From NCBI GenBank assembly GCA_006937955.1, contig SSNP01000038.1:1557582-1621581 (forward strand): a stretch of DNA of 64,000 nt. Direction: 5' to 3'. This DNA is from Pachypanchax playfairii. Taxonomy: Eukaryota > Chordata > Actinopteri > Cyprinodontiformes > Aplocheilidae. The notes below the pieces were generated by a model that was given only the letters and a program-made list of their open reading frames with translations, ran no database searches and was not told the DNA's origin. Position numbers and translations under genes: made by a program. Below, piece after piece: positions 9,877 through 20,572 of this stretch. Positions within the stretch are counted from its first letter, which is position 1, and each line of letters opens with the position of its first letter.

Positions 9877-12800
9877 ATGAGCGCAGACAAGAATCCTGAA
9901 TTTACATCCCCTGATGGAGACGGAATGGGTGAGTAGCTGATTCCTTGTCTTGAATGTGAGGGTGTACGTGATCAGTCTTTGTTCGTTACCCCACAGAAAC
10001 TGTCATCCTGCCTGCAGCGCCGCGCTGAAGGCTCAAGGGAGGCGTATGTGTGGAATTTGTGCAGGCTGAAGTTCTGACATCTGAATTAATTTCCTGTAAA
10101 TTTGTTGTTTATGGAAATATTTTGATATTTTTTTGCTGTTACAGAATAAAACTGGTTTATTCTTTATGTAATTAACCAGAAAGTGAGAAAATCTCATCAA
10201 CTGTAATTGTGTCTTTTTCAGAAACATGTCGTGATGTTGGAGAAGTGAAATCTCAGGAGGAAGAAGAGGAGAAGGAGGAAAACTCCATTAGCGTGAATGG
10301 AATACAGTGTGAAGGTGTCACAGATGCACGTATGTGCACACACACGTACACAGTGGATTTTACACACTTGAGAGCTTTGAAACTTTTCCATTATACCTTT
10401 CCTTTTAGCCATGCTCACACCCTCAACGGCAAAACAGTTGCATTTTCATCTCTTTGCTTTATGAACCTGCCGCCAAAACCTCAAGACTTCTTTTAGTCGT
10501 GGCCGTTTTATAAGTACTGGGCTGAAATCTTAAATCTTAAAATTTTTTTTTTAATTAGCTGTTTTTGCATAAATCAGCTCTACTGTTCCCTCTACAAAAA
10601 GGGCTCACGGCTCCTTTAGTATCGAGCAAAACGCAATGAAAGACGTTCCTTTCATTACAAACAACATACAAACTCTATCCACACAGAGTTTATTTATTTA
10701 AAGTTTAGCCTTTTATTCCATGAAAAGTTGCTCTTTTGAGATTGAAGGTTTTATCTGACAGCAATGTTTGTAATGTACGCTTTTATATTTTACCCTTTTT
10801 AATCAGGAAATCGAAAATTCTTATATTTATTATATTTTTTTACACAACATTCAATAGCGAGACTGTACATAAATTAATATACATTTGCTTAATGTAAAAT
10901 AATGTAAAAATATTACAAACATAATAACTGCAACAAGCCAGAACCTCTGAATTTATAACCATCAGGGTTGTCGCAGCTCGATCGATGGTCAAACATTTAC
11001 AAACACGTTTAGATTAAAGTCTTTTTATATTTGTTTCTGCTCCTTTCCTGCAGCTAATAAGAATATTCTTTATTCAGTTCAGGCATTGGGAATCAATAAA
11101 AACAACAACTCTTGTTTTGTTTCTACACAAACTAAAGAAGAAGGAACCAAAAGATAAATCAGAAGAAACATCCTTCAAGTGAATTTTGGATTCCAGATGT
11201 GCTTAAATTAATTATCAGTAATTAAATGTAGGTTTTTGCTTGTCAAACATCAGATCAAACAAGAAAACTGACAAAAATGTTATTGTTTTTATCTCGTTAT
11301 CCTGCAGTACAATTAAAAAACTTCCTCAAATTGAAGTCATCAAGCTCCATGAGAATGAAAGAGTTTCTTTCTCTTTGGGAATTAATTAATCAGAGTCTTT
11401 TGGATCAGGGCTGGTTTCGACGCTCTAGACATGACAGACTTTAGTCTTTAGAAAGAACACGGTGTTCAGGCAGCGCCCCTCTTTATTTCTGATTGGCAGC
11501 CATCTTCCCCAGTAGGTGCAGCTCCTAAAACCCTGCTCTGCTTCTGCTGCACAGCCTGCGGTTCGCTGCTCTGAGACCCTGGACTCTATATCGGGCGTCT
11601 CGGATCTCTGTGTGCAAAGTTTCCATAGCACCTCTGAGTGTGTTCCACGATACAAGGCGCTGCTCTTCAGCTCATCATCAGTCACCGCCAAGACCACAGT
11701 GTGGTTTCTGGATGGAACTGAGCACTCTGGGGGTTGGTTCACGCTTTGTCAGAGGCTAGGTGAGAGGTCCTGCAAGTCGGCTCTCAGGACTCTGCAGTAT
11801 GATGACTTTACACACAGCTGACTGAAAGATGGTACTGTGCAAATTTCACTGCTCATTTTTACACACTTGACTTCCCAGCTGTCAGTCGTTCTTGAAAGCT
11901 TTTAAAGTGGTCTTCAGGAATAGTTTTCCAGACTTTCTGAAGGTTCTTGAAGGTTTGGGGGGGTTTCGGCTGCATTTTCACTTTTAGTCTTGTACCTAAA
12001 ATTACAGCAGACTGTGCAGTGTGTGCTAAATACAAATGAGGAAAGTGGACAAGTGAAGAACCAAGAAAGAAGTTTCAGACCTAAAAAATATTCTTCTGAT
12101 AAACAGTATGGCTCGAAGAAACATCAAGATCTGACATGTGAACTCATCCTTCAGCTGATCACACTGTATTACAGGTTTACAGTTTACAGCTCTTTCCTGT
12201 TGGGACTAAAAAACAAATGGAACATGGGCAACAAAGAAGCCTAAAGATCATATTTTAAATTGTTTTTTGTTAAGTTATTTGTTAAGTGTTGATATAACTC
12301 GGGTTCATCCCTTCAGATTAGGAGCATTTTTGATCCCTGAATGAGTCGTTGGTCAGAGTTATTCCTTTTAAGAAGGACAGACACGAGGACCAACCGAAAC
12401 AACAACAAGTTACAAACAATCAACTTCAGACCTTCAGATGGTTTGAAGAACCGTTGATCACTTTGAAAAATCACAAGGAAGTCTGACTGCTGGGAAGGAA
12501 AGTATAAAAAAAGGAGGGATCAGACAAAAGTTTTTTATAGTACTTGAAATGAGAACTTATGGTCATGAAAAAAATAAGACCTGGAAAAGCAGAACTCTGG
12601 TTGTGGGAGAAAACTATTGCTGATTCACATTGATTGTTAAGGTGACAGCCTCAGAAGTGATAAACAATCTGAACTGACTCTTTAAAAGCAGAACAAGTGG
12701 CATTTTCTGTCTGAGGCGCCTGCTGTCTTTCTCCTGCCCTGGTTCTACTTTCTGTGCAAAGGAAACGCTTTCCCCTTATCTCAAGCACACATCTTCTGAA

Positions 12801-15800
12801 TCTCTTTATGACAGTATGCATTGGCCCAAATTAAGCTACCCACACGTTGGAGACTTTTGTACTAATATCAAACTTGAAATATAGAAGTAGAAGTGAAGAT
12901 TTGACGGTGTTTCACATTCTCACTTAGTCTTTTTTAGCTTCTGTTTGGCAGTAGGAGAAACATCTCCAAGCTGCTTCAGGGTCGGTCTTTAGATGTTTGT
13001 TAAAAGGGTTTTTATCATTTCCTCTCTGCTCAGGTCTGATTAAGATGGAGGCTGAGGAGACAGATGAAAATAAACAGTATCCCAAGATGGAAAAAGAATC
13101 AGAGATCGTACCCAAAGAGGAGGCAGAGGGGGGCAGTGAGGATGGGATGGAGGAAGGGTTTGATGAGGAGAGGACAGAGGAGGACAACGATGAGCAGAGG
13201 GATGAAGATGGCCTGAATGAGCCGCAGGACTTGTCGCTGGTCGACTACTCGCGTTACGACGCTGCAGCCCTGCCAGACACCCAGACATCAGCGACGGCTG
13301 CAGAGGAGGCAGAAGAAGGGACCTACGTACCCGGAGCTGCGGCATCCCGCATTCAGACGGGGGGCAAGTTTAGCTGCGATATCTGCGGCCTGTCCTGCAT
13401 CAGCATTAACGTGCTGCTGGTGCACAAGCGCAGCCACACAGGTAAGCATCAAACACAACAGCTGCACGATTGTCACGCTCCTGAAATCTCCTTTTATTGA
13501 TCAGGTCAGTGCGAAATGTGCATCAGATATGACGCACGAGACCTAATCAGCAGCATCTGGTTGTGAAATATCTTCTATTGTTGTTTGGTAACAAGCACGA
13601 GCAGTAAATGTTTGATCTGGCAGTAACAGATAAGTATTCAGATCGACCTGATCAGAGCGCAGCTGCAGGATGGAAGTAATCTTCATCCTGGATTCATGAC
13701 GCAACACTTAATAGTCTGTTCACCATCTTCACTGAAGCACAAACGGATCAAGCTGTGACACAAATCCTGTCAACGGAGAGATGTGGAACTGCTCTGTCAT
13801 CCAAACTGACTGAACGTTAAAGTAAAAACGACGAGCTCGTTGTCGGTCTTTGTAATAAAACCTGCCCAAAGAGCTGCGCTGCGCTCAGCTGAGGCTGTCT
13901 TCAACATACCGCTTCAACAGGACGCTCGATGGTCTGAAGCGTGAGAACTTCATTTCTAGACAATCAAAGTAGATGTTGCATTGTTCCCCTTTTCAAGATG
14001 GTGTATGATTCTGTTTTTTTTGCAATTCACTGTAATAGTGGGAACCTAGAAAAGAACCTCAGCAAAGAAAGATGTTTCATCGCTGCAGTGATCAGGTTCT
14101 CAGTCAGCAGCAGATCATTCAGACTGAAGGAGTTTAGAGTCTAAAATCTGTAGTTGGATTATGGAGTTAAACCACGTTTTTCCCTGTGTGTGTTTGTGTC
14201 TCAGGAGAGAGGCCCTTCCACTGCACTCAGTGTGGGGCCTCCTTCACCCAGAAGGGAAACCTGCTTCGCCACATCAAACTGCACTCCGGGGAGAAGCCTT
14301 TCAAATGCCCGATGTGCAGCTACGCCTGCCGCAGACGTGATGCTCTGAGCGGGCACCTGCGCACCCATTCTGGTAGCAGCCAGCCACATGCACGCTCAGA
14401 CACTCACACATAACGCTGATATGCTCTGATACAGTATACACCTGTGTACAGTATCATTTTGGTTGGTTTCTGACTCCTTCAAGTTGGTTTCTCACTCCTT
14501 TTTGAATCTTGACACCTGAGGTCTGCTGAGCCTGCGTAGCTTTTCCAGTAACATGCTGCATACACACATCTCATATGTTTCTTATTCACCTCTGGAAACT
14601 TACTCACTTTCACATCACGTGTTTTACCTGCAGACAGGCTGCATGATTTCTAAAATTCATATCATCGGTTTTGAACGAAACCGCTTGCTTAGGGAAAACA
14701 TTTTTTGCTGTGCCAATTTTTCATGTTGATGTTGTTGATGATTAACTGAAACTCCCGTTTGCAGTAGAGAAGCCGTTTAAGTGCAACCACTGCAGTCGCA
14801 GCTACAAGCAGCGAAGCTCCTTAGAAGAACACAGAGAGAGGTGCCATGTGTACATACAGAGCAAAGGTCCCGTCGAGAGAGGTGAGCAGCCTCCTAGCAC
14901 ATGAAAACATCTTTCAAACTCCAGCACACTTCACACGTACAGCTGTGATCAGTCAACACATCTGCATGAGCACAGCAGGCATGCACTTAAAGCTTGTTAT
15001 TGCCAGCAGATCCTGTTTTTATGGCCTCATTAAGTTAATGAACTTATGGCTGGTGCCCCATGATTACAGCTAAATAGGTTATGGCTGCTGTGGTGTGGAG
15101 GCTCAGTGCTGTGGAGAGCACTTCATGTGTCTGTATCAGCACAGGGGAAGCCAAATAGGGCAAACGTTTGAGCCCAACCACCCCACTCAGGCTCTCTCAC
15201 ACAAACATCAGCATCTACAGCCTCCCCCCTCAGTGCTGCCTTCATGTACCGACCGACAGGACAGTTGCACTATTGCAACACACACACAGACAGTGCAGTG
15301 TTTCTGTGGTCACCAAATGTCGTAAGTTTTTGCTTGATAGCGCTGTAGTGGTGAGGAAGTACATCCTCATCCTGTGGTCTCCTCTCCTGCACTGATGAGG
15401 TAAAGAAAAAAAAACAATCAGGAAGTGAGGTCAGAGGAGCGGCTGATCTTAAATTAATATCTCATTCCTCTCAGTGAGGCGCCGCTGCCAGCAGCTGGTG
15501 TTTTATATTGTTATTGCTTCCTACAATCAGACGTGTGCGTGCAGCACTGTGAGCTCATCATACTGCCTGCAGGTTTTTATTTCCTTTTTATTTCTTGTTT
15601 TCTTTCTTTCTTTATGCGGTCAAGCAGAGGACAGCCACACATCTAGGTCTCAGATGGGCTCTGAGCGTGCGCTGCTGCTCGACAGGCTCGCCAGCAACGT
15701 CGCCAAACGGAAAAGTTCAATGCCTCAGAAGTTCACTGGTAAGAGCAGCAGCAAAAACACATCCCTCAAACTGCTAAAGAGGAGCTCTGCAGGTCACAGT

Positions 15801-17559
15801 ATTAAATTAGATCATGACTACTTCCAGTTCTGGAATAAATATTAAATTGCACCTGTTTTACACCTGCTTTTATTGTATATGCTGCTGTCTTGTTGACATG
15901 TTTACATCGTTTTGCTTTAAGTGTGGCTTTAAGCTTTAAAATAAAAGAGATCCAGGTTTTGGAAGTTATTTCAAGCTGTCTGTCTGAGCTATTTGTCCGT
16001 CTGTTTATGTTTGCCGGCTTCTATCTTTTGCCAGACCAGAATGAGGGCAGACCAGCTGCCTCATACCTGCACACACCACTGCGTGGTCTCCTCTACCCTA
16101 AATACTCGACAACAGCAGTATCATAGGTGGGTATGCATGGCTGTGCATGGTTAATTCAACAAATTCCTGTTAAATGGGAAATATTTCCCTGAAACTGGGT
16201 TTTATTACTCACTCTGTGTGCTTTGAACTGAACTCAGATAATTTGCCTGAGTGATGATTGATCAGAAGTTATCAGTTTCAGTAAACGCCTGTGTTCATGC
16301 TGCCATTTCCCAAACTTTGTGAGCGTACAAACATTTTTCAATAGCCTGCTGTCACCTCTCTTGTTAAACTCAACTTTGGGTTGTAGTTTCGCAATCATGC
16401 CTCAAGTTCCTCGTGCGCGCGCACACACACATACACACAGAAAAAACCTCCTACGTCTATCAGCTTGACAAATGAAGTGAGATCTTTCAATATGACAACC
16501 ACAGGGGAAAAGAGAAGTAAGAGAGTCTGCAACCACAAAGAGAGATAGAACAGGCGGGAGGCGAGAAACGTGAGCAGGTGTTTCTCTGTCGATACTTGTG
16601 TCGAGCAGCTGCACCGAAGGCCTTCGTCTGCATCGTCTGCTTCCTCTCAGCCTTCTATCCTCTCCTGCTTCATGAGGCTCTCTTCCTTTAAAGCTTCTTT
16701 TGTCCCATAAAGAGCCTGTTTTTTCAGGTTTCCCTAAAGAGGTGCACATGTTTCTCTCTCCACACCAGAGAGGACCCCTCAGGTGGATCTCTGCTCGCTC
16801 TTTTCCATCTGTAAGCAATAACTGCTCTCGTTGCCCTCTGCTGCCGTTTCTCTGGTCATGCTCTTGAATAAACGTGGTGAAACATCCTCCCATCATTTAG
16901 TGCTCTCTTATCGTGTCACCGGTGCAGGCGACAACGGTGTGTGTCTGGACCTGAGCTTCAACAGAGACCTGCTCCACCGATCTGAAGTGAAGGACCCTCC
17001 ACCGGGCTCCCCCGGGCCTGATGGACACCAGCAGCAGACCATTCTCCCGGGCCCAGACAGCGACCCGCCTCCCTCTCACAGGCCTTACCCCATCCCTTTA
17101 AACCGCACCGACATCAGCCCCATGTCCCTCACAAATGGCCACAAGATGCCGATTTTGGGCCTTCCTCATGCCGCCCAGACCCCCCTGGGCCTGGACTCCT
17201 ACCACACAGACGGCTCCCAGATGTCCCAGCCTGTCATGTACAGCTTAGGGCACCTACTGGGAAGCCTGAACCACCAGAACGGCGTCCCCCACTCTCACAC
17301 CCAGCCCATGCCCCTGTCACCCCTGGAGGCCTTGAGAGTGATGCGGGCCGACGGGGAGCCGGGGGCGCTTCCTGGAGCCGTGTACCCCTGCGGCCACTGC
17401 AGAGTCATCTTCCTGGACTACGTCATGTTCACCATCCACATGGGATGCCACGGCTTCCGTGATCCACTCGAGTGCAATGTGTGCGGCTACCGAAGCCGGG
17501 ACCGTTACGAGTTCTCGTCCCACATAGCCCGTGGCGAGCACCGCCTCGAAATGAAGTAG
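9877..17559 (+). CDS. ikzf3: IKAROS family zinc finger 3 (Aiolos), spliced, 7 coding exons
   Basis: Exons 9877-9928, 10222-10329, 13034-13441, 14205-14372, 14765-14881, 15628-15738, 16928-17559; all junctions are GT-AG in phase 1 and give 531 residues (human 509). The acidic N-terminal region is followed by four C2H2 fingers: ZF1 near 165-187, ZF2 194-216, ZF3 about 222-244, ZF4 about 250-271. The nuclear block GSERALLLDRLASNVAKRKS is in exon 6. Two C-terminal dimerisation fingers lie at 474-528 (CRVIFLDYVMFTIHMGCHGF, CNVCGYRSRDRYEFSSH). CGLSCIS in ZF1 and GYRSxDRYEFSSHIARGEH at the end fit Aiolos better than Ikaros, Helios or Eos. It is a lymphoid nuclear transcription factor. Introns 2 to 6 (2.7, 0.8, 0.4, 0.7 and 1.2 kb) show no other gene. 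Oddities are a PQDLS motif at 117-121 and H195 in ZF2. Confidence 0.95.
10330..13033. other. ikzf3 intron 2
   Basis: Mostly AT-rich and non-coding, but 11425-11830 is visibly richer in G+C and open in frames on both strands, with no protein family I recognise. Nothing else is seen in the remainder. Confidence 0.55.
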
Positions 17560-17915
17560 ACTGCTTCATGCACACAGATGGATCGGCGCGTACGGGCACA
17601 GACAGACTTACTCATATAAGGAGCCGGTAGTATCAGAAATGAAAGCATAAAGTAGCAGCTCTGCCGGTCCTTTGTGTTTGTTTGAGTTGTGTGTGAATAC
17701 AGACGCTGTAGGAGTTTAACGGTTGTTCTTAGTCATTCTGTTCTCATCTGAAAAGATGGTCTGTAAAATGTTTACTGCAGGAGTAATTCTACTTCATACT
17801 ATAGATGTAATGTACTGCCTGTTTGTACCATAAAGCCTTGTGTTTCTCTATTCAGTGTTCATTCAAGCAAAATGCAAAAACTAAATAATTTTCTTGAGTT
17901 TTGTAAACATGTAAA

Positions 17916-17921
17916 AATAAA
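17916..17921 (+). promoter_or_regulatory. Candidate poly(A) signal of ikzf3
   Basis: AATAAA about 360 bases after the ikzf3 stop codon, in an AT-rich setting. Other signals further right are possible, so the transcript end is not fixed. Confidence 0.4.
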
Positions 17922-20047
17922 AACAATCCTGGCTTCATCACATACAGACTGCAACATGTTGAGAGTTTCAGCTCGGCAATTCAAGACTGTAGAAAAAAAG
18001 TTCTATTATCTCGAAGGTCACATGTCTCTTTTTTTAGGCTGTGGTTTTCAGAGAGGTGCAGTTCACGGCTTCAAAAGACACCACTTCACTCTGCACCGTG
18101 TCTTGGTTTCTCACTCCAGAATAATATACTCATTTAGTGCTGCCACAAGGCAGAAATGCCTCACAGAGACGATTGTCAAGCTCAGAACAGAAACATTGTA
18201 ATGAACCAGGAACACACTCATTTATTTCCATTCATTTTTTAACTGATGTTCTGAAAAGGATGTAAGTTTAGAAGACGTGTTTCAGGATCATGTCTTCACT
18301 TCCTCACAGGAATCAGATTTCACTGTTTCCTTTTGTAGGCTGAGAAAATGAATCTAGGAGGTTCAGATGTGTCACTCTGGAGAAAAGTGGATTTCTTTCT
18401 GATTTGAAGCTGTACGAAAGTAGTCGGGGGGGCGGGTTGTGGGGGGTCCTCAGTCAAAATGAACAACAGCTAACTGTCATAGTTATTCAACTAGAAAACG
18501 CTGCTCAAAAACTATTTTAATCAGCAGTTTCACTCTTCCCTCTTCACTCTCGCCTCACCCACAGAATGGATTGTCACTGATTATTCATGCCAGTAAAACT
18601 CCTGATATGGGAATTTATCTGTGAAAAGGCAAAATGTATTTAAAAATTGAGGTTTTGTGGGAATTTTTGAAGTGACAAACTTAAACTTCCACTGACAGCT
18701 TACCGTCTCTTTTCTGAGTGTAACGGGGAAGTTCGGGCGAGCGTACAAAATAACAAGCCACAGAATTACTTTATCATGTCCGTGCGTCGAGCTGTTTGTG
18801 TGCATGTGGATGCACTTCACCCACACGGTGCTGCAGGAACTTGTTCACGCCTTGCTGCCTTCAGACCAGAAGAGGGTGTTAGCCTCATCCAGCTGCCACC
18901 TCCCTATCTGTCCTCTCCATCAGAGCCAGTTCCCGTTTCTCTCTTTAGGTTTGAAGAGAAGTGACACTTGTGAAGACAAGCTGTTATCACAGCTTCGATT
19001 CCACACGTCAAATTAAAGAGCCAAGTCATCCATTTCAACAGCAAAATTTCACTGCTTCTCTTTTTTCCAGTTACAAGACGCCGACTTTGAGCCACTGGAG
19101 TTCTCAGTATAATGATACTGAGTAAAACTGCAAGTTAATCAGATGTATTATTGATTTATGGAAGTGCGAGAGGGTTAAGGACATAAAAATAAACATGTAT
19201 GGAAACAGGAAAGACCTGCTTCTCCTCAGACTCTGACTCTTTAGTCCCATTTCCAGCACGATAAGTTGAAGTCTGGTCTGTAAAAGAAATCAGCTTTTTG
19301 GTGACATCTGCTGACTGAATCATGGGATTCTGCCAGAACGACAAAATACAAGTCAAATCTAAAGTGAAACAGCAGCCCTGAGTCCACATGAGCTATTTAC
19401 ACACGAGTTTTTTATTATTTAACCATGTCATGTGAAACAGGAAACAGTTTTCAAAACAAAGACAAAGTTCCTACGTAAACTGGGTTACTCTGGATTTTTA
19501 TATTTTCCAGGTCAGAAAACAACAAAAAGTGTGGAAAAACAATTGTATTAAATAAAAATAAAATATTTTATTTCCATAATTCAGATCACTCAAACAAGTA
19601 GAAAAGTTTATGTTCATTAAAGATAAAGAGTCACAACAATGAGTTTATCTCCCACATCTAGGCTTGAGTTTCATCCATCAGTATCGAGGTTTACAGTCCA
19701 GCTCCATCACATGCACAGCATTCTCTATTTTATTCTAAATGGGAACATATTTCACAAATTCAGTGTATTAAAGTAAGACCTGAAACCTGTGATGATGTTA
19801 ATTCTGAAATATCCTCCTCTGACGTCGGTCTTTTATTTATGGTTTGAGATTCTTCCTTTTATTTGGACACAGGAGAAATAAAACCCGAAATTTGTCGAGA
19901 TTTGGGTTTGGAGTGTATGGATGTGGTCCGTGCGGGAACCCTGGAACGTGTACGTGCAGGTGTATCTTGTGTTTTCAGGTCAGGACGTTTGGATGGTGAA
20001 ATACCTTGTAACTGTTGCGCTGCTGTGACGGAAAGGTCCGGCAGATG

Positions 20048-20080
20048 GCGCTGTTTCTGCGCTGTTGTTAGAAACAGCGC
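20048..20080. repeat. Perfect inverted repeat upstream of mllt6
   Basis: Two 11-base arms, GCGCTGTTTCT (20048-20058) and AGAAACAGCGC (20070-20080), around an 11-base loop. A smaller CGGTT-TT-AACCG palindrome follows at about 20087-20098. It lies about 430 bases before the mllt6 start. Confidence 0.75.
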
Positions 20081-20402
20081 AGCCAGCGGTTTTAACCGTT
20101 TGACCTATATGATTTATTAATCTGGTTTATCAGAGATCCAGCTGAGCGGCTTTCATTCAACTCATTAGGGATAAATTTGAGCTTTAATGTTAGAGTTTGG
20201 AAACATTTGATAAAAACAGGTTGTGATAACAACTTGCTTCCCTCGCCTTGACTTTTGATTCCGACCCGGAGGAATCAGCTGTGAGCATGCGCACTGCATC
20301 GGGAGGACATCACGAAGAAAACCTACAAGCAGCAGAATTTTACACACCGAGATTTGGTTTCACCGATGCGCCCAAACTGCGCGTCCAACGCGGAGAACGA
20401 CG

Positions 20403-20572
20403 ATGGCCGGCGCGGCGTTGAGATGCGGGACGAGCACCTGACGGGCCTGGCGGGGGTCTGAGCGGTTGTCTGGAGGGGAAATTTAATTCTTCATATGGGA
20501 GCAGCATGCGGGAAATGGTCGGAGGTTGCTGCGTGTGTTCAGACGAGCGAGGCTGGGCTGAGAATCCGTTAG
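20403..20572 (+). promoter_or_regulatory. Three upstream ATGs in the presumed mllt6 leader
   Basis: Short open frames at 20403-20441 (12 codons), 20423-20461 (12 codons) and 20495-20572 (25 codons); the last overlaps the mllt6 start at 20506 in another frame. They matter only if transcription starts upstream of 20403, which the sequence does not show. Confidence 0.45.

Larger units (their letters stand above)
17560..20505. other. ikzf3 3' region and mllt6 upstream region
   Basis: No gene is found. The left part should be the ikzf3 3' untranslated region. A G-rich run with four or more GGG tracts lies near 18425-18446. The right end (about 20280-20505) is CpG-rich and is the presumed mllt6 promoter and leader, with an NRF1-like GCATGCGCAC at 20285-20294. 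A perfect hairpin lies at 20048-20080. Confidence 0.55.

Noticed and set aside
9877..17559. Alternative assignment to ikzf1, ikzf2 or ikzf4
   Set aside because: ZF1 (CGLSCIS) and the C-terminal GYRS...SSHIARGEHR match Aiolos; the others have CGIxCIG or CGMVCIG and GYHSQDRYEFSSHI in my recollection, and the neighbourhood fits 17q12-q21.
18425..18446. Potential G-quadruplex
   Set aside because: Enough G runs are present, but the site is an isolated intergenic run with no link to a promoter or gene end, so it is noted only.
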